Shown here: piece by piece, positions 1 through 6,368 of the stretch | Numbering within the stretch: position 1 is the first letter of the stretch | Layout: every line of letters begins with the position of its first letter | NCBI GenBank assembly: GCA_031289235.1 | Contig: JAITPU010000037.1 | Span: forward strand, 1 to 7,525 | Length of the DNA: 7,525 nt | Direction: 5' to 3' | From: Eubacteriales Family XIII. Incertae Sedis bacterium | GTDB taxonomy: Bacteria > Bacillota > Clostridia > Peptostreptococcales > Anaerovoracaceae | Notes under the pieces: model-generated | Database searches by the model: none | Told to the model about the DNA's origin: nothing | What the model saw: the letters and a program-made list of their open reading frames with translations, nothing else | Program-made: the position numbers and the translations under genes

Positions 1-945
1 CATGGCGCTTCCGCCGCGGTTTACGGGGCGCGGGCCGCTTTTATAGGCGGCTGCGTCGGAACGGCGTGTACGATCAGCGAGCGGGATTACGGCGTCGCGG
101 CGCTGGGCACCATGGCCCACAGTTGGGTGCAGGTGTTCCCCGGCGAATACGAGGCGTTCAGGCGCTATGCGGAGATCTATCCGGAAAATTGCGTATTGCT
201 GGTTGACACTTACAATGCGGTTAAATCGGGAATACCCAACGCGATACGCGTTTTCAAGGAAACCAAGCCGCGAAAAATGGGGATCCGCATCGACAGCGGC
301 GATGTCACCTATCTGACAAAAAAAGCGAGAGAAATGTTGGACGCCGCAGGGCTGCGGGAATGCGGCATAGTCGTGTCCAATTCTCTCGACGAATATATAA
401 TAAGGGACGTCATACTTCAGGGCGCGCGGATTGATTCGTTCGGAGTGGGGGAGAGACTGATCACGTCGCGTTCGGAACCCGTGTTCGGCGGCGTCTACAA
501 ATTGGCCGGAATAGAGTCGGACGGGAAGATAATTCCCAAGATGAAGATCAGTGAAAACGTTGAAAAGATAACAACACCGGGTTTTAAAACGGTGTACAGG
601 CTTTACGACAGGGCTACGGACAAGGCTGTGGCGGATGTGATTACGCTGGACCATGAAAGCGCTCCCGAAGGGAACGGCTATGAAATATTCGATCCGGAAA
701 TCACGTGGAAACGCAAGAAGCTTTTCGATTTCTACGCGCGGAACCTGCGCGTGAAGATTTTCGAGAAAGGCAAATGCGTATATGAGCGGCCGGATATCAA
801 CCAGATACAGGCTTATTGCCGCCAACAGGTCGAAACCCTGTGGGAAGAGCTTCTGCGCTTTGAAAATCCGGCGGCGTATTATGTGGATCTGTCCAGAGAA
901 TTATGGGAAATCCGGGCCAAGCTGATAGAAGAACACCGGTTCTAA
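1..945 (+). CDS. pncB: Nicotinate phosphoribosyltransferase, 3' part (5' end outside window)
   Basis: The reading frame is open from base 1 and gives 314 residues, so the gene begins upstream; the ATG at 112 is internal. The enzyme joins nicotinate to PRPP, with ATP hydrolysis, to make nicotinate mononucleotide, the first step of the Preiss-Handler NAD salvage route in the cytosol. Seen in order (window codon numbers): HGASAAVYGARAAFIGG at 1-17, the GTMAHS motif at 37-42 whose His matches the catalytic phosphorylated His of the family, VDTYNAVKSGIPNAI, GIRIDSGD, SNSLDEY, and GVGERLITS, which belongs to the phosphate-binding part of the barrel. The C-terminal tail (WEELLRFENPAAYYVDLS) matches the long, roughly 480-490-residue Gram-positive type, so about 170 N-terminal residues are missing. 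It ends TAA and is followed 32 bases later by ilvE, so the two are probably co-transcribed. The family call is very secure. Confidence 0.95.
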   Translation, partial: HGASAAVYGARAAFIGGCVGTACTISERDYGVAALGTMAHSWVQVFPGEYEAFRRYAEIYPENCVLLVDTYNAVKSGIPNAIRVFKETKPRKMGIRIDSGDVTYLTKKAREMLDAAGLRECGIVVSNSLDEYIIRDVILQGARIDSFGVGERLITSRSEPVFGGVYKLAGIESDGKIIPKMKISENVEKITTPGFKTVYRLYDRATDKAVADVITLDHESAPEGNGYEIFDPEITWKRKKLFDFYARNLRVKIFEKGKCVYERPDINQIQAYCRQQVETLWEELLRFENPAAYYVDLSRELWEIRAKLIEEHRF

Positions 946-977
946 TAAATCCGGACCTGAAAAGGAGAACGTAAATA

Positions 978-2048
978 ATGAGCAGGTATAATTTTCCGAT
1001 AACAAGGACGGCCGCCCCGAAGGCGAAGCCCGATCCGGACAAACTGGAATTCGGGACTGTTTTCACGGATCACATGTTCCTGATGGATTATGACGCGGGC
1101 CGGGGATGGCATGACGGCCGGATCACGCCTTACGGGCCGATTTCCTTGGATCCCGCCGCCGCCGTGCTGCATTACGCGCAGGAAGTGTTCGAGGGCCTGA
1201 AAACATATAAGGCGAAAAACGGCCGGGTACAGCTTTTCAGGCCGGACCGGAACGCCGCGCGTATCAACGAAAGCAACGACAGGATCTGCATTCCGCGGAT
1301 AGATCCGGAGCTGTTTGTGGAAGCGGTCAAGGCTCTGGTGCGGGTGGATGTGGATTGGCTGCCCGCGAAAAAAAACACGTCTCTGTATATCCGTCCGTAT
1401 GTTTTCGCGTCGGAACCGTTTCTCGGAGTGCGGTCCGCGAAACAATATCTTTTCGTTATAATTCTTTCGCCCGTAGGCCCTTATTACAAAGAGGGTCTCG
1501 CGCCCACGAAAATATTTGTGGAGGACAGGTATGTGCGCGCCTCCATGGGAGGCACGGGCACGGTGAAGATCGGGGGAAATTACGCGGCGAGCCTGAAATC
1601 GCAGGAAGAAGCCCATAAAATAGGCTATACTCAGGTGCTGTGGCTGGACGGGGCGGAGCGCAAATATGTGGAAGAAATCGGAACCTCAAACGCTTTTTTC
1701 ATCATAGGCGGAGAAGTGATAACCGCGCCGCTGAGCGGAACCATCCTTCCGGGTATAACGAGAGATTCAGTCCTCCGCTTGCTGGAAGACTGGGGGCTTC
1801 CCGTGCGCGAGGAACGGATCGCCATCGGTGATATTTACAGGGCCTCGGATGAAGGCCGCCTTTCGGAGGTCTTCGCCACAGGTACCGCGGCCGTTATTTC
1901 TCCCGTCGGGGAGTTGATGTGGAAGGACAGGAAGATAATCGTCAACGGCGGGAGGATAGGAGAACTGTCCCAAAAGCTTTACGACGTGATTTCCGGTGTT
2001 CAGACAGGCGAAATCGAGGATAAATTCGGCTGGATCTCGGAGGTCTGA
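978..2048 (+). CDS. ilvE: Branched-chain amino acid aminotransferase
   Basis: This 356-residue protein is a fold-type IV, PLP-dependent aminotransferase. It interconverts Leu, Ile and Val with their 2-oxo acids using 2-oxoglutarate/glutamate, the last step of branched-chain biosynthesis. The motif GTGTVKIGGNYAAS carries the PLP-binding Lys at residue 197. Other conserved blocks are QEVFEGLKTY near residue 70, IRPYVFASEPFLGV near 137, VEEIGTSNAFF near 231 and FATGTAAVISPVG from 299. The length fits the class II (eukaryote-like/BCAT2-type) subgroup of 340-360 residues rather than the shorter E. coli IlvE type. The start is supported by an AAAGGAG Shine-Dalgarno at 961-967, ten bases before the ATG. 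It sits between the nicotinate phosphoribosyltransferase gene and ilvN on the same strand. The function is secure; substrate preference within the branched-chain group is not readable from sequence. Confidence 0.96.
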   Translation: MSRYNFPITRTAAPKAKPDPDKLEFGTVFTDHMFLMDYDAGRGWHDGRITPYGPISLDPAAAVLHYAQEVFEGLKTYKAKNGRVQLFRPDRNAARINESNDRICIPRIDPELFVEAVKALVRVDVDWLPAKKNTSLYIRPYVFASEPFLGVRSAKQYLFVIILSPVGPYYKEGLAPTKIFVEDRYVRASMGGTGTVKIGGNYAASLKSQEEAHKIGYTQVLWLDGAERKYVEEIGTSNAFFIIGGEVITAPLSGTILPGITRDSVLRLLEDWGLPVREERIAIGDIYRASDEGRLSEVFATGTAAVISPVGELMWKDRKIIVNGGRIGELSQKLYDVISGVQTGEIEDKFGWISEV

Positions 2049-2109
2049 GTCCGGCTTCCGGCTCTGTCAACGCCTGTCTTATGAACAGTAACACTGAAAG
2101 GAACGAATT

Positions 2110-2595
2110 ATGAAACATACGATCGCGGTGCTGGTAGAAAACAAAGCCGGCGTGCTTTCGCGGATATCGGGTCTTTTCGCGCGCAGAGGGTTCAATATCG
2201 ACAGTCTGGCGGTAGGACCCACCGACGATATACATGTTTCACGCGTCACCATCGTTGTGGAAGGCGACGATTATATAGCGGAGCAGGTCGTACAGCAGCT
2301 AAACAAGCTGATCGACGTGCGCAAGGTCCGCAAGCTGAAAAACGACGATGCGATGCGGCGGGAACTGGTGCTCGTGAAGGTGAAGCTTTCGGAAGCGCAG
2401 CGGGGTGAAATCATAGATATAGCTAAAATTATGGACTGCGAGATTGTCGATATTTCTCACACGACCCTCATGCTGGAACAAAGCGACCGCCCTGAAAAAA
2501 TCGAGCTGCTCATAGACCTGCTCTCAAAATACCAGATTTTAGAAATCGCCCGCACAGGAACTATCGCGCTGCAGAAGGGCAGCGAAAGCGTATAA
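2110..2595 (+). CDS. ilvN: Acetolactate synthase small (regulatory) subunit
   Basis: A 161-residue regulatory subunit of acetohydroxyacid synthase, which stimulates the catalytic subunit IlvB and confers valine feedback inhibition. Residues 3-75 form an ACT domain with ENKAGVLSRISGLFARRGFN. Gly14 and Asn29 align with positions implicated in valine binding in E. coli IlvH. Residues about 83-158 are the C-terminal ALS_ss_C domain (REL.LVKVKL, MLEQSDRPEKIELLIDLL, EIARTGTIAL). The length is typical of the 160-residue IlvH/IlvN type. GAAAGGAA at 2096-2103 is the ribosome site. The gene is 61 bases after ilvE and probably co-transcribed with it. The oddity is that no ilvB lies next to it on either side: ilvE precedes it and a convergent aldolase gene follows, so the catalytic subunit must be encoded elsewhere. 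Confidence 0.95.
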   Translation: MKHTIAVLVENKAGVLSRISGLFARRGFNIDSLAVGPTDDIHVSRVTIVVEGDDYIAEQVVQQLNKLIDVRKVRKLKNDDAMRRELVLVKVKLSEAQRGEIIDIAKIMDCEIVDISHTTLMLEQSDRPEKIELLIDLLSKYQILEIARTGTIALQKGSESV

Positions 2596-2646
2596 GAACA
2601 ACGCATAAGACGGGAGCGAGGCTAGCGTCATCGTCGTCCGTCGCTG

Positions 2647-2694
2647 AGGCCCATGCTCTGAGCGGCGGAAAAAATTGCCATGGAGCATAGGCCT
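2647..2694. repeat. Imperfect inverted repeat in the convergent ilvN/fba gap
   Basis: Arms AGGCCCATGCTC (2647-2658) and GAGCATAGGCCT (2683-2694) pair at 11 of 12 positions around a 24-base centre. The right arm overlaps the minus-strand terminator described separately, so two alternative folds are possible. The position between two convergent genes suggests a role in ending transcription from both sides. No T run follows it on the plus strand, so its use as the ilvN terminator is unproven. Confidence 0.5.
2669..2692 (-). terminator. Rho-independent terminator of fba
   Basis: Read on the minus strand, GCC-T-ATG / CAT-GGC form a six-pair stem with one bulged T and a three-base CTC loop, followed directly by AATTTTTT. 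It lies about 30 bases past the fba stop codon, where an intrinsic terminator is expected. Confidence 0.6.
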
Positions 2695-2721
2695 GAATTG
2701 AGTTTCGGGCAAATTCGCGCG

Positions 2722-3651
2722 CTATGCCTTATTCGCGCATCCGAGCACATTTACGATCTTCCGTTTAACCATCTCCCTGATGGCGTCGCGGGCGGGCGTC
2801 AGATACTGGCGCGGATCGAAGTCCGCCGGATGAAGGGCGAAATGTTCGCGTACCGCAGCGGTCATGGCGAGGCGCAGATCCGAGTCGATATTTATCTTGC
2901 ATACCGCGCCGCGGGCAGCCTGACGCAGCATGTCCTCGGGGATGCCGACAGCGTTGGGCATGTCGCCGCCGTATTTATTTACTTTTTCGACGAATTCGGG
3001 GATTACCGACGATGAGCCGTGCAGCACGATCGGAAATCCCGGAAGGCGCTTCGCGACGTCGTCCAGAATATCGAAGCGCAGCTGCGGCTTCTGTCCGGGT
3101 TTGAATTTATACGCGCCGTGAGAGGTCCCTATGGCTATCGCGAGCGAATCCACGCCGGTCTGTTCGACGAAATCCTGAACCTGTCCCGGATCTGTATAGC
3201 TGTGCTGTTCAACGTTCACGTCGTCTTCAACGCCGGCAAGCTGTCCCAGCTCGCCCTCCACCACGCATCCCTTGCCGTGAGCGTATTCCACGACTTTTTT
3301 TGTCAGCGATATATTTTCCTCATATGGGAAATGAGAACCGTCGATCATGACGGAAGAAAAACCGCCGTCGATGCACGATTTGCAGACTTCAAAATCCGCG
3401 CCGTGATCCAAGTGCAGCGCGATAGGAAGGCCGGTGTCCTCAAGCGCCGCTTCCACCAATTTCACCAGATATACGTGCTTTGCGTATTTTCTGGCGCCCG
3501 CGGACACCTGGAGGATCAGGGGCGCCTTTTCTTCTCTCGCCGCTTCGGTGATGCCCTGAACGATCTCCATGTTGTTGACGTTGAAGGCGCCTATGGCGTA
3601 ACCGCCTTCATAAGCTTTTTTGAACATTTCGGTTGTTGTCACAAGTGTCAT
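2722..3651 (-). CDS. fba: Class II fructose-1,6-bisphosphate aldolase
   Basis: A 309-residue zinc-dependent aldolase that reversibly cleaves fructose 1,6-bisphosphate to dihydroxyacetone phosphate and glyceraldehyde 3-phosphate in glycolysis/gluconeogenesis. Seen: LHLDHG with catalytic Asp82 and metal ligand His83; IDGSHFPYEENI at 104-114; GELGQLAG with Glu134; GTSHGAYKF with metal ligand His178; VLHGSSS with His211; and INIDSDLR at 253-260, which matches the phosphate/substrate-binding region. Length and motifs fit the Gram-positive FbaA/GatY-like group; a tagatose-bisphosphate aldolase role cannot be strictly excluded, but the roughly 305-310-residue form with these motifs is normally the glycolytic enzyme. 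The start is backed by AAGGGAG (minus strand, 3658-3664), six bases before the ATG. It has its own promoter candidate upstream and a terminator downstream, so it can be a single-gene unit. Confidence 0.95.
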   Translation of the reverse strand: MTLVTTTEMFKKAYEGGYAIGAFNVNNMEIVQGITEAAREEKAPLILQVSAGARKYAKHVYLVKLVEAALEDTGLPIALHLDHGADFEVCKSCIDGGFSSVMIDGSHFPYEENISLTKKVVEYAHGKGCVVEGELGQLAGVEDDVNVEQHSYTDPGQVQDFVEQTGVDSLAIAIGTSHGAYKFKPGQKPQLRFDILDDVAKRLPGFPIVLHGSSSVIPEFVEKVNKYGGDMPNAVGIPEDMLRQAARGAVCKINIDSDLRLAMTAAVREHFALHPADFDPRQYLTPARDAIREMVKRKIVNVLGCANKA

Positions 3652-3704
3652 TTTTCGCTCCCTTCCCGGTGTGTTTGCGACCGGTCCTCTGTTTCCGGCG
3701 ATTG

Positions 3705-3734
3705 ATTATATTATTTGGCGGTTCAACACGGCAA
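3705..3734 (-). promoter_or_regulatory. Sigma-70/SigA-type promoter of fba
   Basis: On the minus strand there is a perfect TATAAT (3705-3710), preceded after 18 bases by TTGCCG (3729-3734; 4 of 6 to TTGACA). The predicted start point near 3698 would give a leader of about 47 bases carrying the fba ribosome site. The -35 and spacer lie within the inverted repeat at 3717-3750. Confidence 0.55.
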
Positions 3735-3750
3735 AGCGCGTTGAACTGCC
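3717..3750. repeat. Inverted repeat over the fba promoter (operator candidate)
   Basis: Arms GGCGGTTCAAC (3717-3727) and GTTGAACTGCC (3740-3750) pair at 10 of 11 positions, the eleventh being a G-T, around the 12-base centre ACGGCAAAGCGC. It covers the -35 and spacer of the fba promoter. It could instead be a hairpin ending the upstream gene that stops at 3763, but no T run follows it in that direction. Confidence 0.5.
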
Positions 3751-3762
3751 GGAGTGGTATTT

Positions 3763-4278
3763 TTATTTAGTGAGCGTATCGACGATCTCTTCAACGGTCA
3801 CGTTTGAGGGAATGATGAAAGTGCCGGCCTGCAGCCTTGTGGCGGCGTTCACGGCGGCGATAGCGTCGTAAAATTCTTCCTTCGTTTTAATCAGGCCGGC
3901 TGCTAAAAGCTTGTTCGCGATTTGTTCTCCGGTTTCGCCGTATGCGATATAAAGTGAAAAATTCGTCACTTCGCCTGAAACGGGAGGAGGCGCAAGCGCG
4001 CCGGAAGTACTGTCTCCGGTCTGAGCGGCGTCCGTTTCGCTGTCCGCACCGTCCGCCGTGTTTTCATCCGCGCCTTCGGGGTTAATGGCGTCGCCCGTGG
4101 TTTCGCTTTCGCCGGACAGAAACGGCGGGTTCTCCTGCGAAGGGCCGGATTGGGAACCGGAAGGATAGCCCATGATCACGCCTATGCGCGACCATATAAG
4201 GAGGGCGGCGGCGGCCACGATGATCAGGACGACGATTATATCGCTTGTATTGTAAATTATGTCTTTTAACTTCTGCAT
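3763..4278 (-). CDS. Membrane-anchored protein with MltG/YceG LysM-like domain, no lytic domain
   Basis: A 171-residue protein. A short basic N-terminus is followed by one hydrophobic helix at about residues 14-37. A low-complexity linker rich in Ser, Gly, Glu, Asp and Thr spans about 39-105. A C-terminal module from about 106 to 171 (YGETGEQIANKLLAAGLIKT, then ...LQAGTFIIPSNVTVEEIVDTL) resembles the LysM-like subdomain preceding the catalytic domain of the endolytic transglycosylase MltG (YceG). The positive N-terminus suggests N-in topology with the module outside, facing peptidoglycan. The catalytic MltG domain is absent: the frame stops at TAA right after the module. No strong Shine-Dalgarno precedes the ATG (GGGAAAG is about 15 bases away). 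A cell-wall-binding or regulatory role is inference. Similar short proteins occur beside housekeeping genes in Clostridia, so it is unlikely to be a random truncation. Confidence 0.75.
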   Translation of the reverse strand: MQKLKDIIYNTSDIIVVLIIVAAAALLIWSRIGVIMGYPSGSQSGPSQENPPFLSGESETTGDAINPEGADENTADGADSETDAAQTGDSTSGALAPPPVSGEVTNFSLYIAYGETGEQIANKLLAAGLIKTKEEFYDAIAAVNAATRLQAGTFIIPSNVTVEEIVDTLTK

Positions 4279-4367
4279 TTGGCGACAGTTCTTTCCCGGA
4301 ATATTATCAGCGCGGCCGTTATTACTCCGGCAAAACGGACAGCGAAGCGAACGCAGTGAGCGGAGAA

Positions 4368-4384
4368 GCGCGGCAGCGCCGCGC
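4368..4384. repeat. GC-rich perfect hairpin
   Basis: GCGCGGC and GCCGCGC form a perfect seven-pair stem with a three-base AGC loop. It is the strongest of three neighbouring stem-loops. No T run follows on either strand, so it is not a canonical intrinsic terminator. Confidence 0.6.
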
Positions 4385-4424
4385 GTTGATATGCTCAGTA
4401 TCAGCGGAACCTGCCAACACAGCC

Positions 4425-4444
4425 TGACGGAAAAAAGGCCGTCA
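4425..4444. repeat. Inverted repeat TGACGG/CCGTCA
   Basis: Perfect six-base arms flank an eight-base centre AAAAAAGG, in the divergent intergenic region. It may be an operator or a leader stem-loop; the sequence does not decide between these. Confidence 0.4.
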
Positions 4445-4572
4445 CAATTCCAATGTTTAGCCGACGACGCAATAATATAACTTTAACATAATACAGCGCG
4501 GAAGACAAACGGAAAAGCGGAGGTATTTTATTAAATTTTGTTTACACGCTGTATTTCACGGCGGCGATGCTG

Positions 4573-4578
4573 TATAAT
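4573..4578 (+). promoter_or_regulatory. Candidate -10 box for the rluA-lepB unit
   Basis: A perfect TATAAT lies about 140 bases before the pseudouridine synthase start, in the only upstream region not occupied by a gene. A good -35 at the right distance is lacking: TTTACA at 4541-4546 is 26 bases away. The assignment is therefore weak. Confidence 0.35.
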
Positions 4579-4702
4579 AACAAGGATAGGCGTACCTCCC
4601 TTTTTCAGGGGCGGCAGAGTTCCGGCGAGACCGGAGAGAATGCGGTTCGCAAGTTTTGAACGCGCCGAAATACACGGCTCCCGTCAACTTCGCGGAGCAA
4701 TA

Positions 4703-4716
4703 GTTAAAAATTTAAC
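4703..4716. repeat. AT-rich palindrome directly before the rluA start
   Basis: GTTAAA-AA-TTTAAC is a perfect inverted repeat ending one base before the first ATG (4718). It occupies the place where a Shine-Dalgarno would be expected, and none is present. It may be an operator or simply an AT-rich initiation region. Confidence 0.45.
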
Positions 4717-4717
4717 A

Positions 4718-5716
4718 ATGATGAAACTGCTTATCAACGAAAATGAAGCCGATCAAAGGCTGGATCGCTTTCTGAGAAAATATCTGCGCGCCGCGCCGCT
4801 GTCGTTCATATATAAAGCAATACGGAAAAACGTCAAAGTGAACGGAAAGAACGTTTCTGCGGCCTTTATGCTTTCAGCCGGCGACGAGGTTTCCGTTTAT
4901 ACACGTGACGGCGATATCGAAACCTTCCTCAGACAAAAACCGGCCGTGAAAGCGAAGCGGAGTTTCTCCGTCGCGTTTGAAGATGAAAACATCCTCGCCG
5001 TTGAGAAGCCTTCAGGCCTTCTGACTCATGGCGGCGAGAGCGAAAAAAAGAATACGCTGGCAAATCAAGTGATCTCTTACCTGACGGAGAGTGGGAAATA
5101 CAGAGCGGAGCGGGAGAAAACTTTCGTACCGTCTCCTGTGAACCGGCTCGACCGCAACACTACGGGAATCGTTATTTTCGGGAAAAACCTTAGAACGCTG
5201 CAAGAATTGAACCGTATGGCGCGCGAGCGGGATTGCGTGCGGAAATATTATCTTACGGTCGTAGGCGGCCGCATGGAAAAAGAGCGCCGTCTCAGGAACC
5301 GGATGGAAAAGGACGCGGTGTGCAATAAAATCACGGTCCTTGAACCGGAAGGCGGCGGAAAGCTGATGGAGACGTCGGCGCGGCCGGTGCTGCGCACCGC
5401 GGATTTTACGCTTGCGGAAGTGGAATTGATTACAGGCAGGACGCATCAGATAAGGGCGCATTTGGCCCATGCCGGTCATCCGGTCATCGGGGACTCTAAA
5501 TACGGCAGCCCCGCCTTGAACAGAAGAGTCGAAAAACGATTCGGCCTGACCACGCAGTTGCTGCACGCACGTAGGGTTTACTTCGCGCGAGGGACAGGCG
5601 CGCTGGCGTATCTCGTAGGAATGAAAATAAGCGCGCCCTTTCCCCGAATGTTTGAAACCGTATGCTGCGCCCTGTTCGGCGCGGATTGGAAGCGAGCCTT
5701 AAACGAGCACATTTAA
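4718..5716 (+). CDS. RluA-family 23S rRNA-type pseudouridine synthase
   Basis: A 332-residue enzyme expected to isomerise uridine to pseudouridine in RNA, most likely 23S rRNA (RluC/RluD-like). Residues about 12-60 are an S4 RNA-binding domain (RLDRFLRKYL, FIYKAIRKNVKVNGK). The catalytic domain starts near 84 with the block EDENILAVEKPSGLLTHGG. The catalytic Asp is residue 145 in VNRLDRNTTGIVIF, and GRTHQIRAHLAHAGHPVIGD follows at 240-259. Either the ATG at 4718 or the adjacent one at 4721 is the start: homology begins at once with KLLINENEADQRLD, whereas the frame extended back to 4538 adds a basic, unfamiliar tail. No clear Shine-Dalgarno is present; GGAG at 4694-4697 is 20 bases away. Signal peptidase I follows after 28 bases, probably in the same transcript. 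Family certain; exact target site unknown. Confidence 0.93.
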   Translation: MMKLLINENEADQRLDRFLRKYLRAAPLSFIYKAIRKNVKVNGKNVSAAFMLSAGDEVSVYTRDGDIETFLRQKPAVKAKRSFSVAFEDENILAVEKPSGLLTHGGESEKKNTLANQVISYLTESGKYRAEREKTFVPSPVNRLDRNTTGIVIFGKNLRTLQELNRMARERDCVRKYYLTVVGGRMEKERRLRNRMEKDAVCNKITVLEPEGGGKLMETSARPVLRTADFTLAEVELITGRTHQIRAHLAHAGHPVIGDSKYGSPALNRRVEKRFGLTTQLLHARRVYFARGTGALAYLVGMKISAPFPRMFETVCCALFGADWKRALNEHI

Positions 5717-5730
5717 GCGCGGGTCCGTGC

Positions 5731-5736
5731 GAGGAG
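5731..5736 (+). promoter_or_regulatory. Ribosome-binding site fixing the lepB start
   Basis: GAGGAG lies eight bases before the ATG at 5745. It overlaps the region downstream of an in-frame GTG at 5727 and so favours the ATG as the true start. Confidence 0.8.
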
Positions 5737-5744
5737 TGTTTAAT

Positions 5745-6257
5745 ATGAAGGAATGGATCAGAGACATACTGATCGCGGTCGTGGTCGCTGTAATAGTCAT
5801 GCAGTTCATCAAGCCTACGATCGTAAAAGAACATTCCATGGAGCCTACGCTCTATGAAAACAACTATATATTTTTAAGCAAACAGCAATACAGGTTTGGA
5901 GAGCTGCGGCGCGGAGACATAGTGGTATTCCATACGTCGATGGAAACAAACAACGGCGGGGAGAAACTGCTTATCAAGAGAGTAATCGGGATGCAGGGCG
6001 ACATCATATCTATTCGGGACGGCGTTGTGATAAGGAACGGCGAAGCGTTGGAAGAAGAATATACTTTGAATAACCATACCGCGGGAGAGATGGAGGAAGT
6101 CACCGTCCCGGAGGAAAAGATATTTGTGATGGGCGATAATCGTCAAAACAGCATGGACAGCCGGGATGAGCAGGTAGGCTTCGTAGAAACTAAAGATATC
6201 ATCGGCAAGGCGTTTTTCCGCGTTTTCCCATTCAACAAATTTGGATTTCTGAAATAA
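5745..6257 (+). CDS. lepB: Signal peptidase I
   Basis: A 170-residue membrane serine peptidase (S26) that removes signal peptides from Sec- and Tat-exported proteins at the outer face of the cytoplasmic membrane. Residues about 7-22 form the single N-terminal membrane anchor. The catalytic Ser is residue 31 in EHSMEPTL; the general-base Lys is residue 78 in LLIKRVIG. Box E is at 129-140 (MGDNRQNSMDSR). Box C is GELRRGDIVVF at 52-62. One anchor and short length are typical of Gram-positive SipS-like enzymes, unlike the two-anchor E. coli LepB. The start at 5745 is chosen because of the GAGGAG eight bases upstream; an earlier in-frame GTG at 5727 has no such support. It follows the pseudouridine synthase by 28 bases and is followed by a terminator-like hairpin. 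Confidence 0.95.
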   Translation: MKEWIRDILIAVVVAVIVMQFIKPTIVKEHSMEPTLYENNYIFLSKQQYRFGELRRGDIVVFHTSMETNNGGEKLLIKRVIGMQGDIISIRDGVVIRNGEALEEEYTLNNHTAGEMEEVTVPEEKIFVMGDNRQNSMDSRDEQVGFVETKDIIGKAFFRVFPFNKFGFLK

Positions 6258-6285
6258 AGGAACAGGAAGCCGCCGAAAAAACGGT

Positions 6286-6303
6286 CAAAACCTTCGGGTT
6301 TTG
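6286..6303 (+). terminator. UUCG-loop hairpin terminator after lepB
   Basis: CAAAACC-TTCG-GGTTTTG is a perfect seven-pair stem closed by a stable UUCG tetraloop, 29 bases past the lepB stop. The four T residues lie in the descending arm, with only TATTAT further on. It may be a moderately efficient, possibly bidirectional terminator. Confidence 0.6.
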
Positions 6304-6310
6304 CTATTAT
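6302..6310 (+). promoter_or_regulatory. Extended -10 promoter candidate for smpB-ssrA
   Basis: TGCTATTAT matches an extended -10 element (TG-n-TATAAT, one mismatch in the hexamer) about 60 bases before the smpB start. No good -35 is present, which extended -10 promoters tolerate. It overlaps the last bases of the preceding terminator hairpin. Confidence 0.4.
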
Positions 6311-6368
6311 AAGGAAACCGATAAGGACCGGAGGCGGGGGATTTCCGCGCTGTTTCCGGGGATAAGCC

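Larger units (their letters stand above)
4279..4717. other. Divergent intergenic region with hairpins, no convincing gene
   Basis: These 439 bases separate two divergent genes. Short open frames here have no ribosome site and no recognisable protein. The left half holds a repetitive GC-rich stretch (AGCGAAGCGAACGCAGTGAG, 4341-4360) and three consecutive perfect hairpins: GCGCGGC/GCCGCGC (4368-4384), TGATA/TATCA (4387-4403) and TGACGG/CCGTCA (4425-4444). The right half is AT-richer (from about 4467) and carries promoter-like hexamers for both directions. A leftward transcript would have a long structured leader ahead of the MltG-like gene. Confidence 0.6.

Noticed and set aside
112..114. ATG as the start of the nicotinate phosphoribosyltransferase
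   Set aside because: It is inside the conserved GTMAHS motif, and the frame continues upstream to base 1 with family-matching sequence.
942..1616. 224-residue minus-strand open frame
   Set aside because: It is antisense to ilvE, rich in Arg and Pro as expected of a shadow frame, with no recognisable domain.
3019..3705. 228-residue plus-strand open frame
   Set aside because: It is antisense to fba, whose catalytic motifs are all present; the reverse frame matches no family and has no ribosome site.
4538..4717. 60-residue N-terminal extension of the pseudouridine synthase from an upstream ATG
   Set aside because: The extension is Arg-rich, unlike any family N-terminus, has no ribosome site, and runs through the promoter-like TATAAT; family similarity starts at 4718/4721.
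5012..5566. 184-residue minus-strand open frame
   Set aside because: It is antisense to the pseudouridine synthase catalytic domain and shows no domain of its own.
5727..5744. GTG start six codons earlier for signal peptidase I
   Set aside because: The GAGGAG site at 5731-5736 lies inside this extension and is correctly spaced only for the ATG at 5745.
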